Notes: generated from the letters alone by a model not told the origin. A DNA stretch of 64,000 nt from Alcaligenaceae bacterium SAGV5 (GCA_009360345.1 SPDP01000006.1:248001-312000); one strand, 5' to 3'. Shown: positions 8,716-17,306, numbered from the stretch's first letter. A program made the numbers and translations.

Positions 8716-9675
8716 ATGATTGCTCGTTCTCCCCTCAGCCTTTCGCACTTGAAGTTTCGCCAGCTCATGCTGATCGACCTGCTGGTCCGGCACGGCACCT
8801 TGCACAAGGCCGCTCGCCATCTCGCCATCAGCCAGCCGGCGGCAACCGCCATGCTCAACGATCTGGAAGCGCTGCTGGGCGTCTCGTTGTTTCTGCGCGG
8901 CAGACAGGGCGTCGTGCCGACGCCCGCGACCCATGCCCTGCTGGGGCGCTGCCGCACCATCCTCAATGAATTCGACGAGTGGGTCTCGAACGTGGCGGAC
9001 GTCGCGCAGGGCCAGTTGCCCGTGCTGCGCGTCGGCGTGGTCGCCCAGGCCTATCTGGCCTACCTGCCGCACGCCATCGAGTTTTTCCTGGAAGCCGGCG
9101 GCACGCCCATCCAGACGCGGGAAGGAACTGGCCGGGCGCTCATCGACGCCTTGCTCAACGGCGAATTGGAGTGTGTCATCGGTCGATTGCCCAACGACGG
9201 CCTGGCCAGTTCACCCGAGTTTTCACAACTGGACTTCGTTCCGCTTTATACCGACCAGATAAGTGTCGTGGCCCATCCCGCGCATCCGCTGGTGGATCGC
9301 GCACAGGTTTCGTACCAGGACCTGGTCGATCACAAGTGGGTACTGCAGCGCCGCGACTCCAGCGTCCGGCGCGCCTTTGCGGAAGGCTTCACCCAGCGTG
9401 GCCTGCGGCCCCCGGAACCGCTGGTGGAAACCTCGTCGTTCATCCAGAACCTGACCGTGGTCGCCCATTCGAGCCTGCTGACCGTGGCGCCGCAGCGTGC
9501 GGCTCGCTTCCAGGAGAACCTCGGCATCGTTCGCCTGATCGATGCCGATCTGGACTTGGCGCCCATGCATGTGTCATTCATTTCGCGCAAGACGGCTGCA
9601 CGCAACCCCATGCTGACGCGGTTTCGTGAGTCGTTCGTGCGCAGCCTGGAACAAGGCATGGGTGAAGAGCAATGA
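8716..9675 (+). CDS. LysR-family transcriptional regulator
   Basis: A 319-residue LysR protein. The DNA-binding domain is at about residues 10-70 (LSHLKFRQLMLIDLLVRHGTLHKAA, then the recognition helix SQPAATAMLNDLEALLG). The effector domain follows and resembles the GbpR/CbbR-like branch (LRVGVVAQAYLAYLPHAIEFF). It is divergent from the Bug-arylsulfatase operon, its most probable target, across a 114-base region with two overlapping palindromes. Downstream lies the unrelated hipBA locus. Confidence 0.92.
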   Translation: MIARSPLSLSHLKFRQLMLIDLLVRHGTLHKAARHLAISQPAATAMLNDLEALLGVSLFLRGRQGVVPTPATHALLGRCRTILNEFDEWVSNVADVAQGQLPVLRVGVVAQAYLAYLPHAIEFFLEAGGTPIQTREGTGRALIDALLNGELECVIGRLPNDGLASSPEFSQLDFVPLYTDQISVVAHPAHPLVDRAQVSYQDLVDHKWVLQRRDSSVRRAFAEGFTQRGLRPPEPLVETSSFIQNLTVVAHSSLLTVAPQRAARFQENLGIVRLIDADLDLAPMHVSFISRKTAARNPMLTRFRESFVRSLEQGMGEEQ

Positions 9676-9713
9676 AAGCTCCAGCGCTCCCAATGTCTCG
9701 TGCGCCGGGTCAA

Positions 9714-9811
9714 TCAAAAACAACATCTGATTTGTTTTTGACAATTACAAAGTAAATTGTGTATTTGTAAAAAACAAAATATATTTTGTGATCGTGCATC
9801 GTATCCGGATA
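9714..9811 (+). promoter_or_regulatory. hipBA control region: AT-rich, four palindromes
   Basis: Four inverted repeats precede hipB. TCAAAAACAA (9714-9723)/TTGTTTTTGA (9732-9741) has an 8-base spacer. ACAATT (9741-9746)/AATTGT (9755-9760) also has an 8-base spacer. ACAAAATATATTTTGT (9774-9789) is a perfect 16-bp palindrome, and TATCCGGATA (9802-9811) a perfect 10-bp one, 8 bases before the ATG. E. coli HipB binds TATCC-N8-GGATA; here the half-sites match but abut, while two other dyads keep the 8-base spacing. The stretch is strikingly AT-rich against its surroundings. These are probably HipB operators and the promoter. Confidence 0.6.
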
Positions 9812-9819
9812 GGCGTTAT

Positions 9820-10101
9820 ATGAACGACTTCATAGTACGAAGCCCCGACCAACTGCCGCAGTTGCTGCGGGCCTTCCGCAAGCAAGCCGGCTTGACGCAA
9901 GCCGATGCCGCTCTGCGCCTCGGCGTCACTCAGCAAGCGCTTTCCGCGCTCGAACGCAATGCGGAAACCATTACCATGGATCGCCTCATGCGCCTGCTGA
10001 GCACCCTGGGCGTCGAGCTTGTCCTGCGTCGGCAGCAGCCCTACGCCGCCGCCCAGACAAGCCCGGCTTCCGGCCTCCACATCTCCGAACCCGATTGGTG
10101 A
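9820..10101 (+). CDS. hipB: HipB-like antitoxin, Xre-family regulator
   Basis: A 93-residue antitoxin. The HTH-XRE domain spans about residues 12-68, with LLRAFRKQAGLTQADAALRLGVTQQALSALE and a following VELVLRR strand that in HipB builds the dimer beta-lid. The ATG at 9820 is preferred over an in-frame ATG at 9757 because the latter lies inside the operator palindromes. It should neutralise HipA and repress the operon through the upstream palindromes. Four bases separate it from hipA, so the two are translationally linked. The C-terminal tail (about 74-93) is probably disordered. Confidence 0.88.
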   Translation: MNDFIVRSPDQLPQLLRAFRKQAGLTQADAALRLGVTQQALSALERNAETITMDRLMRLLSTLGVELVLRRQQPYAAAQTSPASGLHISEPDW

Positions 10102-10105
10102 CGAC

Positions 10106-11452
10106 ATGGCACGACGTCGACACACGCTGGGCCTGTGGATGAATGGCTCTTTCGTAGGTACCTGGAGCAACGAACCCCGCGTCGGGGAGTCGCTACAGTA
10201 CGACCTCGATTGGGTAGAAGCGCGCCAGGGGCGGCCGCTTTCGCGCTCATTGTCCTTCACGCCCGGCAACGTCCCATTACGTGGCGGAGCGGTCAGGGCC
10301 TACTTCGAAAACCTGCTGCCTGACAACGACATCATTCGCGAACGCGTCGCTCGCCGCTACCGGCTCGCCACCATCGACGCCTTTGATCTGCTCGGAGAAA
10401 TCGGCCGCGATTGTGTGGGCGCGCTTCAAATCCTGCCCGAAGGGATGAGCCCAGGCGACATCCGACGCGTCGATGCAACGCCCTTGGCCGAAGCGGAAGT
10501 CGCCCACTTGCTGCGCCATACGATACAACCGTCGCCGCTGGCGGACGCGTCGCTCGACCAAGATGACTTTCGCATTTCCATTGCCGGTGCCCAGGAAAAG
10601 ACCGCGCTACTGTATGACGGCGGTCGGTGGTGCAAACCGCATGGAAGTACGCCAACCACCCACATTTTCAAGTTTCCGCTGGGCGCGGTCGGCCCGCTGA
10701 AAATGGACCTGAGCGCATCCGTCGAAAACGAGTGGCTGTGCGCGGAAATTTTGCGGGCGTACGGCCTTCCCGTCGCGCGGTGCGAACCTCTGCGCTTTGA
10801 AGATATGCGCGTTCTTTGCGTGGAGCGCTTCGACCGCGTCTGGGCTCAATCCGACGATGGCGTACCTTGGCTGATCCGGCGTCCCCAAGAAGACATGTGC
10901 CAAGCCACCGGGACACCGCCCCACCTGAAGTACGAGTCTGAAGGCGGTCCCGGCATGGCCCGCATCATGGAGATATTGAGAGGCTCGCTCCACCCCGACC
11001 GTGACCGGCGCCAGTTCTTTCAAGCCCAGGTTCTGTTCTGGATGCTGTGCGCCATAGACGGGCACGCCAAGAACTTCAGCCTGTTCATACGTTCTCGCGG
11101 CGCCTATGAGATGACGCCGCTCTATGACGTGCTTTCAGCCCATCCGGTCCTGGGGGAAGGTCCGCACAAACTTTCACCGTTCCGCGCCAGGATGGCCATG
11201 GCGGTCCGCGGAAAGAACCCGCACAAGCTCATCAAGGATATCCGGCGTCGTCACTGGCTGACAGTGGGGGAGCGCCATGGCATCGTCAGCGCCGAGGGTC
11301 AAGGCGCACAGTCCGTCATTGACGATCTGGTGGCTCGCACCCCTGGCGTAGTGCAAACAGTTCGAGCCCGACTGCCGAAAGATTTTCCCGAGGAACTCGC
11401 GGACAGCATTTTGAACGGCCTGCAGGCAAGCGCCGGCCGCCTGGCTGCATAG
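10106..11452 (+). CDS. hipA: HipA-like serine/threonine kinase toxin
   Basis: A 448-residue toxin kinase, close to E. coli HipA (440). The N-terminal subdomain-1 region is at about residues 5-110, with FENLLPDNDIIRERVA matching the couple-HipA signature. The Gly-rich ATP loop is SIAGAQEKTALL (about 158-169). The catalytic loop IDGHAKNFS places the base Asp at 318, and the metal Asp lies in LYDVLS (Asp341). All kinase residues are present, so it should be active. HipA proteins phosphorylate glutamyl-tRNA synthetase or other targets and cause growth arrest. The start follows the hipB stop by four bases. Confidence 0.92.
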   Translation: MARRRHTLGLWMNGSFVGTWSNEPRVGESLQYDLDWVEARQGRPLSRSLSFTPGNVPLRGGAVRAYFENLLPDNDIIRERVARRYRLATIDAFDLLGEIGRDCVGALQILPEGMSPGDIRRVDATPLAEAEVAHLLRHTIQPSPLADASLDQDDFRISIAGAQEKTALLYDGGRWCKPHGSTPTTHIFKFPLGAVGPLKMDLSASVENEWLCAEILRAYGLPVARCEPLRFEDMRVLCVERFDRVWAQSDDGVPWLIRRPQEDMCQATGTPPHLKYESEGGPGMARIMEILRGSLHPDRDRRQFFQAQVLFWMLCAIDGHAKNFSLFIRSRGAYEMTPLYDVLSAHPVLGEGPHKLSPFRARMAMAVRGKNPHKLIKDIRRRHWLTVGERHGIVSAEGQGAQSVIDDLVARTPGVVQTVRARLPKDFPEELADSILNGLQASAGRLAA

Positions 11453-11460
11453 GAAAACGT

Positions 11461-11493
11461 AAAAAAGCCCGGAATGGAAAACCATCCCGGGCT
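11461..11493 (-). terminator. intrinsic terminator of the mhpFE operon
   Basis: On the minus strand a 12-bp stem with one mismatch (arms 11466-11477 and 11482-11493, AGCCCGG..ATGG type) with a four-base loop is followed by a run of six T (11461-11466 as A on the plus strand). This is a classic Rho-independent terminator about 70 bases past the mhpE stop. It also sits directly after hipA and may serve both directions poorly on that side. Confidence 0.8.
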
Positions 11494-11565
11494 ACCAAAG
11501 CGCCCTTCGGCGCCACGTGCTAACTACTCTAAAACACCGCGGCGGCCGTCGCAACGGCCTGCCGA

Positions 11566-12573
11566 TTACTTCTTCAGGTCCAGCGCCACGTCGACGATCA
11601 TGTCTTCCTGGCCGCCCACCATCTTCCGGCGGCCCAGCTCGACCAGGATGTCCACGGTCTTCAGGTCGTACTTGGCGGCGGCGGTTTCCGCGTGGCGCAG
11701 GAAGCTCGAATACACGCCGGCGTAGCCCAGCGCCAGGGTTTCGCGGTCGACGCGCACCGGGCGGTCTTGCAGCGGACGGACGATGTCGTCGGCGGCGTCC
11801 ATCAGGGTGTACAGGTTGCAGCCGTGGTTCCAGCCCATGCGCTCGGCGGCGGCGATGAACACTTCCAGCGGCGCGTTGCCCGCGCCCGCGCCCATGCCGG
11901 CCAGGCTGGCGTCGATACGGTCGCAGCCTTCTTCCACCGCGACGATGGAGTTGGCCACGCCCAGGCTCAGGTTATGGTGGGCGTGCATGCCGGTCTGGGT
12001 TTCAGGCTTGAGCACGTCCTTGAAGGCGCGGAAGCGGTCGCGCACGTCGTTCATGTTCAGGGCGCCGCCCGAATCGACGACGTACACGCACGAGGCGCCG
12101 TAGCTTTCCATCAGCTTGGCCTGCTGCGCCAGCGCCTGGGGCGTGGTCATGTGGCTCATCATCAGGAAGCCCACCGAATCCATGCCCAGGTTGCGGGCGT
12201 ATTCGATGTGCTGCTTGGAGACGTCGGCCTCGGTGCAGTGGGTGGCCACGCGCACCACGCGCGCGCCGGCGTCATAGGCGTTGCGCAGGTCATGCACGGT
12301 GCCCACGCCCGGGATCAGCAGCGTGGCGACCTTGGCGTGCTTGACCGTATCGGCCACGGCCTCGATCCATTCCAGGTCGGTGTGCGCGCCGAAGCCGTAG
12401 TTGAAGCTGGAGCCCGACAGGCCGTCGCCGTGGGCCACTTCCAGGCTGTCGACCTTGGCTTCGTCCAGCGCCTTGGCGATGTCACGGACGTTCTTGATGC
12501 TGTACTGGTGGCGGATGGCATGGCTGCCGTCGCGCAGCGTGACGTCGGAAATGTAGAGTTTCTTGTTGCTCAT
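11566..12573 (-). CDS. mhpE: 4-hydroxy-2-oxovalerate aldolase
   Basis: A 335-residue class II pyruvate aldolase (BphI/DmpG/MhpE) that cleaves 4-hydroxy-2-oxovalerate to pyruvate and acetaldehyde at the end of meta-cleavage pathways. The catalytic and metal motif TLRDGSHA is at about residues 12-19. The metal HxH lies in GMHAHHNL (about 198-205). The C-terminal helical domain carries the communication region that binds the partner dehydrogenase. It follows mhpF by 10 bases in the same direction, so the toxic aldehyde can be channelled between the two. No upper-pathway hydratase or dioxygenase gene is adjacent. Confidence 0.95.
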   Translation of the reverse strand: MSNKKLYISDVTLRDGSHAIRHQYSIKNVRDIAKALDEAKVDSLEVAHGDGLSGSSFNYGFGAHTDLEWIEAVADTVKHAKVATLLIPGVGTVHDLRNAYDAGARVVRVATHCTEADVSKQHIEYARNLGMDSVGFLMMSHMTTPQALAQQAKLMESYGASCVYVVDSGGALNMNDVRDRFRAFKDVLKPETQTGMHAHHNLSLGVANSIVAVEEGCDRIDASLAGMGAGAGNAPLEVFIAAAERMGWNHGCNLYTLMDAADDIVRPLQDRPVRVDRETLALGYAGVYSSFLRHAETAAAKYDLKTVDILVELGRRKMVGGQEDMIVDVALDLKK

Positions 12574-12583
12574 AGTTCGATCC

Positions 12584-13534
12584 TCAGGCGGCTTCGACCA
12601 GGTGGGTCTGCGCGAAGCGCTCGGCGCACGCCAGGGCGGCCGAGGTCATGATGTCCAGGTTGCCGGCGTAGGCGGGCAGGTAGTGCGCGGCGCCTTCCAC
12701 TTCCAGGAACACCGAGGTCTTCAGGCCGGACAGCTTGCCCAGGCCGGGGACGTTCAGCGGCGCGCTGGCGGGGATTTCGTCGAACTGCACGTGCTGCTTC
12801 AGGCGGTAGCCCGGCACGTAGCCCTGCACCTTGGCGACCATCTCGGCGATGCTTTGCTCGATGGCCTTGGTGTCGGCCATTTCCGACAGCGTGAACACGG
12901 TGTCGCGCATGATGAGCGGGGGCTCGGCCGGGTTCAGGATGATGATGGCCTTGCCGCGGGCGGCGCCGCCGATCACTTCGATGGCCTTGGAGGTGGTCTC
13001 GGTGAACTCGTCGATGTTGGCGCGCGTGCCGGGGCCGGCCGACTTGCTGGAGATCGAGGCGATGATTTCGCCGTAGTGCACCTTGGCCACGCGCGACACG
13101 GCGTTGACCATCGGGATCGTGGCCTGGCCGCCGCAGGTGACCATGTTGATGTTGGGCGAGTCGAGATGCTCGTCGATGTTGATCGCGGGGATCACATAAG
13201 GGCCGATGGCGGCGGGGGTCAGGTCGATGACCTGCACGCCCTTGGCCTGCAGCAGTTCATTGTGGCGCTTGTGGGCGCCGGCCGAGGTCGCGTCGAAGGC
13301 GATGCGGATCTCGTTGAAATTGGGCATGGCCAGGAGGCCGTCGATGCCGCCCGCCGTGGTGGGCACGCCCAGGCGCTCGGCACGCGCCAGGCCGTCGGAT
13401 TTGGGATCGATGCCAACCATGGCGCCCATTTGCAGGTGCTTGCCATAGCGCATGATCTTGATCATCAGGTCGGTGCCGATATTGCCCGAGCCGATGATCG
13501 CCACTTTGGATTTGTTGTCGTCTTGCCGCCCCAT
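12584..13534 (-). CDS. mhpF: acetaldehyde dehydrogenase (acylating)
   Basis: A 316-residue enzyme (BphJ/DmpF/MhpF) converting acetaldehyde, NAD and CoA to acetyl-CoA. The Rossmann motif GSGNIGTDL is at about residues 16-24. The catalytic Cys is in [12 protein letters not shown] (about 131-142). An early N-terminal [10 protein letters not shown] tail precedes the fold. It is the promoter-proximal gene of the mhpF-mhpE pair; its upstream 219-base region holds a 12-bp palindrome. It forms a channelling complex with the aldolase in characterised relatives. Confidence 0.95.
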   Translation of the reverse strand: MGRQDDNKSKVAIIGSGNIGTDLMIKIMRYGKHLQMGAMVGIDPKSDGLARAERLGVPTTAGGIDGLLAMPNFNEIRIAFDATSAGAHKRHNELLQAKGVQVIDLTPAAIGPYVIPAINIDEHLDSPNINMVTCGGQATIPMVNAVSRVAKVHYGEIIASISSKSAGPGTRANIDEFTETTSKAIEVIGGAARGKAIIILNPAEPPLIMRDTVFTLSEMADTKAIEQSIAEMVAKVQGYVPGYRLKQHVQFDEIPASAPLNVPGLGKLSGLKTSVFLEVEGAAHYLPAYAGNLDIMTSAALACAERFAQTHLVEAA

Positions 13535-13637
13535 GAGCCGCTCCTGAGTGTGGTGATGCTGATACGGATACGACCGATAGTATCTTCCAGGCGGACGGAA
13601 ATAACCTTGCTTTTTTTGGGCATTCCGCCCAGTTTTA

Positions 13638-13676
13638 AAGAATATTCTTCCTTTTCAGTGAGTTTTTCAGGAAGAA
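13638..13676. promoter_or_regulatory. palindromes upstream of mhpFE
   Basis: AAGAATATTCTT (13638-13649) is a perfect 12-bp palindrome. TTCTTCCT (13645-13652) and AGGAAGAA (13669-13676) form an overlapping 8-bp inverted repeat with a 16-base spacer. They sit in the AT-rich part of the gap between mhpF and the diguanylate cyclase gene, and are candidates for an operator of either. Confidence 0.4.
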
Positions 13677-13739
13677 AGCCCTAAAAAGCCTGCCGAGCGC
13701 CCGAAAAGACCCCGGACACCCCATCGCGGCTACACTCAC

Positions 13740-13753
13740 GGGAACAAATTCCC
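13740..13753 (+). promoter_or_regulatory. hairpin covering the ribosome binding site of the diguanylate cyclase gene
   Basis: GGGAA (13740-13744) and TTCCC (13749-13753) pair around CAAA and end at the base before the ATG at 13754. The only Shine-Dalgarno-like bases are in the left arm, so folding would hide the start site. The stem is short; the effect is inferred. Confidence 0.35.
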
Positions 13754-14974
13754 ATGTCCCATACCGACACGCTACTCGCACTTTCCCACCCCTTCGTGGC
13801 GCTGCTGATCGCCGCGCTGCTGGGCGGCGCGTGGCGATTCATGGGGCGGCCCGCGCACCTGCTGTATTTCATCGGCGCCTTCGCCGGCTACGCCACCGGG
13901 CTGATCCTGCAGATCACGCTCTGGCCCGCCGACCTGACGGTCAACATCGCCGTGACGGGCGTGCTGTACGGCGCCGCGGCCTTCCTGTTCGCCAGCGGCA
14001 TTGCGCAGTTGGAACACAGGCACTTGCCGCCCTGGCCGTCGGCGTTGATCCTGGCGGCCATGCTGGCCGTGCGCCTGTGGAGCACCCACGATCCGGCCTG
14101 GTCCGGCCTGCGGATAGGCGCGCTGTACACGGCGGTGACCCTGCTGTTCCTGCTGGCTTTGTGGCGGATCCGGCACCTCGCGCGGGGGAAGACGCTGGAG
14201 CGGCTGCTGTTCGGGTTCCTGCTGCTGGGCACCGTGAGCCTGCTGCCCCGCGTCCTGCTGACCCTGCACGCCAAGAGCCTGCACTATGGCTACGACGGCG
14301 ACATGTACTGGGTGCTGACCCAGCTCAGTTTCTATCTTTTCAGCGTGGGCGCGGCCGTGCTGCTGGTGCTGCTGACGGCGTTCCGCACCATCGCCCATTT
14401 CAGCCTGGTGTCCGAACGCGATCCGCTGACCGGGCTGCGCAACCGCAACAGCCTGCTCGGCTTCCTGGAAAAGAGCCAGGCGAAAACCGAGCGCTACGGC
14501 CTCATCATCCTGGACGCGGACCATTTCAAGCAGATCAACGACCGCTATGGCCACCCCGTGGGCGACGCGGTGCTGCGGGCCATGGCGGACATCCTGGCGC
14601 GGCACGTCCGGAAAATGGACGCCGTCGGCCGGATCGGCGGGGAAGAGTTCATGCTGGTCCTGCCCGGGGCGACGCGGGAGGAAGCCGAACAGGCGGCCGC
14701 GCGGCTGCAGGCAGCCGTGGCGGAACAGGATTTCTCTTCCATCGCGCCGGGATTGCGCTGCACGGCCAGCTTCGGCGTCGGCAGTTTCGGCCGCGACGTC
14801 CCCTTCGAAGCGGCCTATGCCCACGTCGACCGGCTCCTGGCCCTGGCCAAGCGCCAGGGGCGCAACCGCATCGGCATAGACGCCCCCGCGCCGGTCGACG
14901 CGGAAGATTCCGGGGAATTACCCCCTTTGACCGCCTTTACAGGAAAAGATTCTTTTTCTACGATGAATCGATGA
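13754..14974 (+). CDS. membrane diguanylate cyclase (GGDEF)
   Basis: A 406-residue enzyme making cyclic di-GMP. Residues 1-220 hold about seven hydrophobic segments, consistent with an integral-membrane sensor. The GGDEF domain spans about 225-385: LVSERDPLTGLRNR opens it, DADHFKQINDRYGHPVGD supplies the metal Asp, and the active-site loop is GGEEF near 295-299. The product-inhibition site RxxD is present as RKMD five residues before GGEEF, so both catalysis and feedback control look intact. Its stop overlaps the ATG of the Lrp/AsnC gene (ATGA), indicating translational coupling. No EAL domain is present. Confidence 0.92.
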   Translation: MSHTDTLLALSHPFVALLIAALLGGAWRFMGRPAHLLYFIGAFAGYATGLILQITLWPADLTVNIAVTGVLYGAAAFLFASGIAQLEHRHLPPWPSALILAAMLAVRLWSTHDPAWSGLRIGALYTAVTLLFLLALWRIRHLARGKTLERLLFGFLLLGTVSLLPRVLLTLHAKSLHYGYDGDMYWVLTQLSFYLFSVGAAVLLVLLTAFRTIAHFSLVSERDPLTGLRNRNSLLGFLEKSQAKTERYGLIILDADHFKQINDRYGHPVGDAVLRAMADILARHVRKMDAVGRIGGEEFMLVLPGATREEAEQAAARLQAAVAEQDFSSIAPGLRCTASFGVGSFGRDVPFEAAYAHVDRLLALAKRQGRNRIGIDAPAPVDAEDSGELPPLTAFTGKDSFSTMNR

Positions 14975-15456
14975 GAAAGAATGCCCCAACCGAGTCCCTC
15001 GACCAGACCGACCTGCAACTGATGCGCCACTTGCAGGAAGACGGCCGCCTGTCCAACGCCAAGCTGGCCCAGCGCGTGGCGCTGAGCGAAACCCCCTGCT
15101 GGCACCGGCTGCGCAAGCTGGAATCCGAAGGCTATATCCAGGGCTACCAGGCCATGCTGGACCGCCGCAAGCTCGGGCTGGGCGAACTGGCCTTCATCAG
15201 CCTGAACTTCTCGCCGCACACGGCCGAGGCGTTCGAAGCGCTGGAGAAACTGGTGGAGGCGAACGACCAGGTGCTGACCTGCCACCGCGTCACGGGCGAA
15301 GCCGACTTCGTGATGATGGTGGTGGCCGAAGACCTGGACTCGGTGCGGGACTTCATCGACAAGGTGCTGCGCACGCTGCCGAACGTGGCCACGGTGCGGA
15401 CCAGCCTGTCGCTCAGGGAAGTAAAGTTCTCGAGCAAGCTGCCGCTGCCGGAGTGA
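14971..15456 (+). CDS. Lrp/AsnC-family transcriptional regulator
   Basis: A 161-residue regulator. The AsnC-type HTH is at about residues 9-60 (LDQTDLQLMRHLQEDGRLSNAKLAQRVALSETPCWHRLRKLE). The RAM ligand-binding domain spans about 68-150, with TGEADFVMMVVAEDLDS typical of the family. Start and stop codons overlap the upstream diguanylate cyclase gene by four bases. Lrp/AsnC proteins sense amino acids and often control nearby metabolic or transport genes; which gene this one controls is not evident. The pairing with a GGDEF gene is unusual. Confidence 0.93.
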   Translation: MRKNAPTESLDQTDLQLMRHLQEDGRLSNAKLAQRVALSETPCWHRLRKLESEGYIQGYQAMLDRRKLGLGELAFISLNFSPHTAEAFEALEKLVEANDQVLTCHRVTGEADFVMMVVAEDLDSVRDFIDKVLRTLPNVATVRTSLSLREVKFSSKLPLPE

Positions 15457-15470
15457 AACGGTATCATTCG

Positions 15471-15482
15471 ACAACCGGTTGT
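15471..15482. promoter_or_regulatory. 12-bp palindrome before the MarR gene
   Basis: ACAACCGGTTGT is a perfect palindrome ending 13 bases before the MarR ATG at 15496 and 14 bases past the Lrp stop. A T6 run follows, so it could be a weak terminator for the Lrp gene, but length and position also suit a MarR autoregulatory operator. Confidence 0.5.
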
Positions 15483-15495
15483 TTTTTCACATCGA

Positions 15496-16005
15496 ATGGC
15501 ACATTCCAAGTCCAAGGCGGCCCCGGCGAAGCCGACATCCCCGCAGCCCCAGGCCGAACCGGCCTCCGCCTTCGAGGGCAATCTGTCGTACCACCTGTCC
15601 ATCCTGAGCTTCCTGCTCGGCAAGGCCACGGCCGAGGTCTATGGCGCCGAGGACCTGACAACGCACCAGTGGAAGGTGCTGAGCGTGATCTGCAGCTACG
15701 CGCCCATGCCCGCCTCGGGCATCATGCAGTGGGTGACCCTGGACAAATCGGCCATTTCGCGCGCGGTGCGCAAGCTGCATACGGCGGGGCTGATCGAGCG
15801 GCGGCTGAGCGACAGCGACGCGCGCTTCTCCGAGATCCTGCCCACGCCCAAGGGGCGCGACAGCTACCGGCGCATGGCGGAAAGCATCCAGCGGCTTCAG
15901 GCTTCGGTGCTCGATGGCCTGCCGGAGCAGAAGGTGCGCGACATGTTCGATACCTTCTCGCACATGGAAACCCAGTTGCGCCGGCGCTTCGACGCGGCCG
16001 GCTGA
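15496..16005 (+). CDS. MarR-family transcriptional regulator
   Basis: A 169-residue winged-helix regulator. An unstructured Lys/Ala/Pro-rich N-terminal tail (about 1-28) precedes the fold. The wHTH region is at about 50-120, including LTTHQWKVLSVICSYAPMPASGIMQWVTLDKSAISRAVRKL and the wing RRLSDSDARFSEILPTPKG. MarR proteins usually repress degradation or efflux genes and are released by aromatic ligands. It is convergent with the Bug-Rieske-M24 operon, the natural target, whose promoter carries an operator-like dyad. Confidence 0.92.
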   Translation: MAHSKSKAAPAKPTSPQPQAEPASAFEGNLSYHLSILSFLLGKATAEVYGAEDLTTHQWKVLSVICSYAPMPASGIMQWVTLDKSAISRAVRKLHTAGLIERRLSDSDARFSEILPTPKGRDSYRRMAESIQRLQASVLDGLPEQKVRDMFDTFSHMETQLRRRFDAAG

Positions 16006-16009
16006 AACG

Positions 16010-16029
16010 GCGCGGCCGGCTGGCCGCGC
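16010..16029. terminator. stem-loop between convergent MarR and M24 genes
   Basis: GCGCGGCC (16010-16017) and GGCCGCGC (16022-16029) form a perfect 8-bp stem with loop GGCT, filling most of the 29-base gap between the two stops. There is no U-run, so termination is inferred from position. Confidence 0.4.
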
Positions 16030-16034
16030 GCGCC

Positions 16035-17288
16035 TCAGGCGGCGACGTGCCAGACGCGGGTCGGCACGTCGTTGAGTTCCTCCGGACCGGAGCGGCCCAC
16101 CACGACACCGGCGCCGATGTTGACGCGGCGCAGGCCGATGCAGGCGTTGGGCTCCAGCTCCAGGCTCATGCCTTCTTCCATCACCAGGTCCGCCCGGCGC
16201 ACGCCCGGGGTCATCCACCCTTCTATCCGTTCCTCGAAGGTGCCAGCCAGTTGGGCGCGGTTGACGGGCGTGAAGCCGGTCGAGCCGAAGGTCAGCGTGT
16301 GCAGCAGCGGCGTCTTGCTCCAGCAGCCGCTGGCGGCGATCGGCTTTTCCATCGCGGCGACGACTTCGCCGAAGGTGACGCCGGGCCGGACCGCGCGCAG
16401 GCCGGCCTCGTAGGCCCGCCGCGCCACCGATTCGCAGCGTTGCAGTTCGGCGTCGATGGGATCGAGCGCGACGCACATCTGGACCTGGGCCTCCTGGCCG
16501 CCGTAGGTCGTATGGATCTCGGCCTGCACGACGTCGCCCGTGCGCAGCACGCGGGGCGGCTCGGCCCGCAACGTCCAGCGCGGCGCGCCCCAGCCTATGT
16601 TGTCGACGCCCGATTGCAGGCTCAGGAAGGGGTAGCGCACGTCGCAGCCATTGCGGTGGATCTCGCGCAGGACCTCGGCATAGACCTCGGCCTCGCTGAC
16701 GCCAGGCCGGCAGGCCTGGGCCATCGCGATGCAAGCCTTTTCGCTGACCTGGGCGGCGTACCGCAACAGCCGCAGTTCCTCGTCGCTCTTGACCAGCATG
16801 AAGTCGGTGAAGTCGCGCGTGAAGTCGCAAAACTCCGCCCCGGGCAGCGCGCGCAGCAGGTTGGTGTGAAAGCCCAGCGGCATCAGGCCCTCGGCTTCGC
16901 CGGGCGCGGTGGGCCCAAGGCCCACCAGGCCTATCCGGCCCTTGCCCAGCCCCTTGTCGAGCAGGGCCTCGGCCGTCCTGGCGCCGCCCATGCCGATGCG
17001 GAAGTCGGTGGTCCACAAGGCGATGCCGCGCCGCTGGCTTTCGAAGGCGCGCGACACCCGGCCCGGGCCGAAGGTCATCACGATGGCATCGTCGTCATGG
17101 GTCAGCACGACGACCGAGTCGAGAAAATCGTCGATCAGGTAGCTTTCCAGGCGCTCGCGCCCCTGGAAGCTTCCCACCACGATGGCGTCGATGCCGCGCT
17201 CCCGCATCCGCGCACGCAGACCGTTCCAGCGGCGGTCGCGTTCGTCCAGCGTCAGGGTCGGCGGCGTGGCCGCGTCCGGTTGCGTCAT
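16035..17288 (-). CDS. M24-family (creatinase/Xaa-Pro peptidase fold) hydrolase with altered metal site
   Basis: A 417-residue pita-bread-fold protein. The N-terminal creatinase-like domain is at about residues 20-165 and the M24 domain at about 175-410. In metallopeptidases the strand after GDxV carries two Asp ligands; here it reads GDVVQAEIHTTYGGQEAQVQM, with Glu and Gln in those places. HTLTFGSTGF and EEGMSLELEPN keep the His and Glu regions. It may therefore be a creatinase-like, metal-free amidinohydrolase or other C-N hydrolase rather than a peptidase. It is the last gene of a Bug-Rieske-M24 operon, 18 bases after the oxygenase gene. Confidence 0.85.
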   Translation of the reverse strand: MTQPDAATPPTLTLDERDRRWNGLRARMRERGIDAIVVGSFQGRERLESYLIDDFLDSVVVLTHDDDAIVMTFGPGRVSRAFESQRRGIALWTTDFRIGMGGARTAEALLDKGLGKGRIGLVGLGPTAPGEAEGLMPLGFHTNLLRALPGAEFCDFTRDFTDFMLVKSDEELRLLRYAAQVSEKACIAMAQACRPGVSEAEVYAEVLREIHRNGCDVRYPFLSLQSGVDNIGWGAPRWTLRAEPPRVLRTGDVVQAEIHTTYGGQEAQVQMCVALDPIDAELQRCESVARRAYEAGLRAVRPGVTFGEVVAAMEKPIAASGCWSKTPLLHTLTFGSTGFTPVNRAQLAGTFEERIEGWMTPGVRRADLVMEEGMSLELEPNACIGLRRVNIGAGVVVGRSGPEELNDVPTRVWHVAA

Positions 17289-17306
17289 GGCGTGCTCCAG
17301 GCCGCG

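Noticed and set aside
9774-9789. The 16-bp palindrome as a terminator for the upstream LysR gene
   Set aside because: It is all AT-rich with no loop and sits about 100 bases past the stop but 31 before hipB; an operator is more likely.
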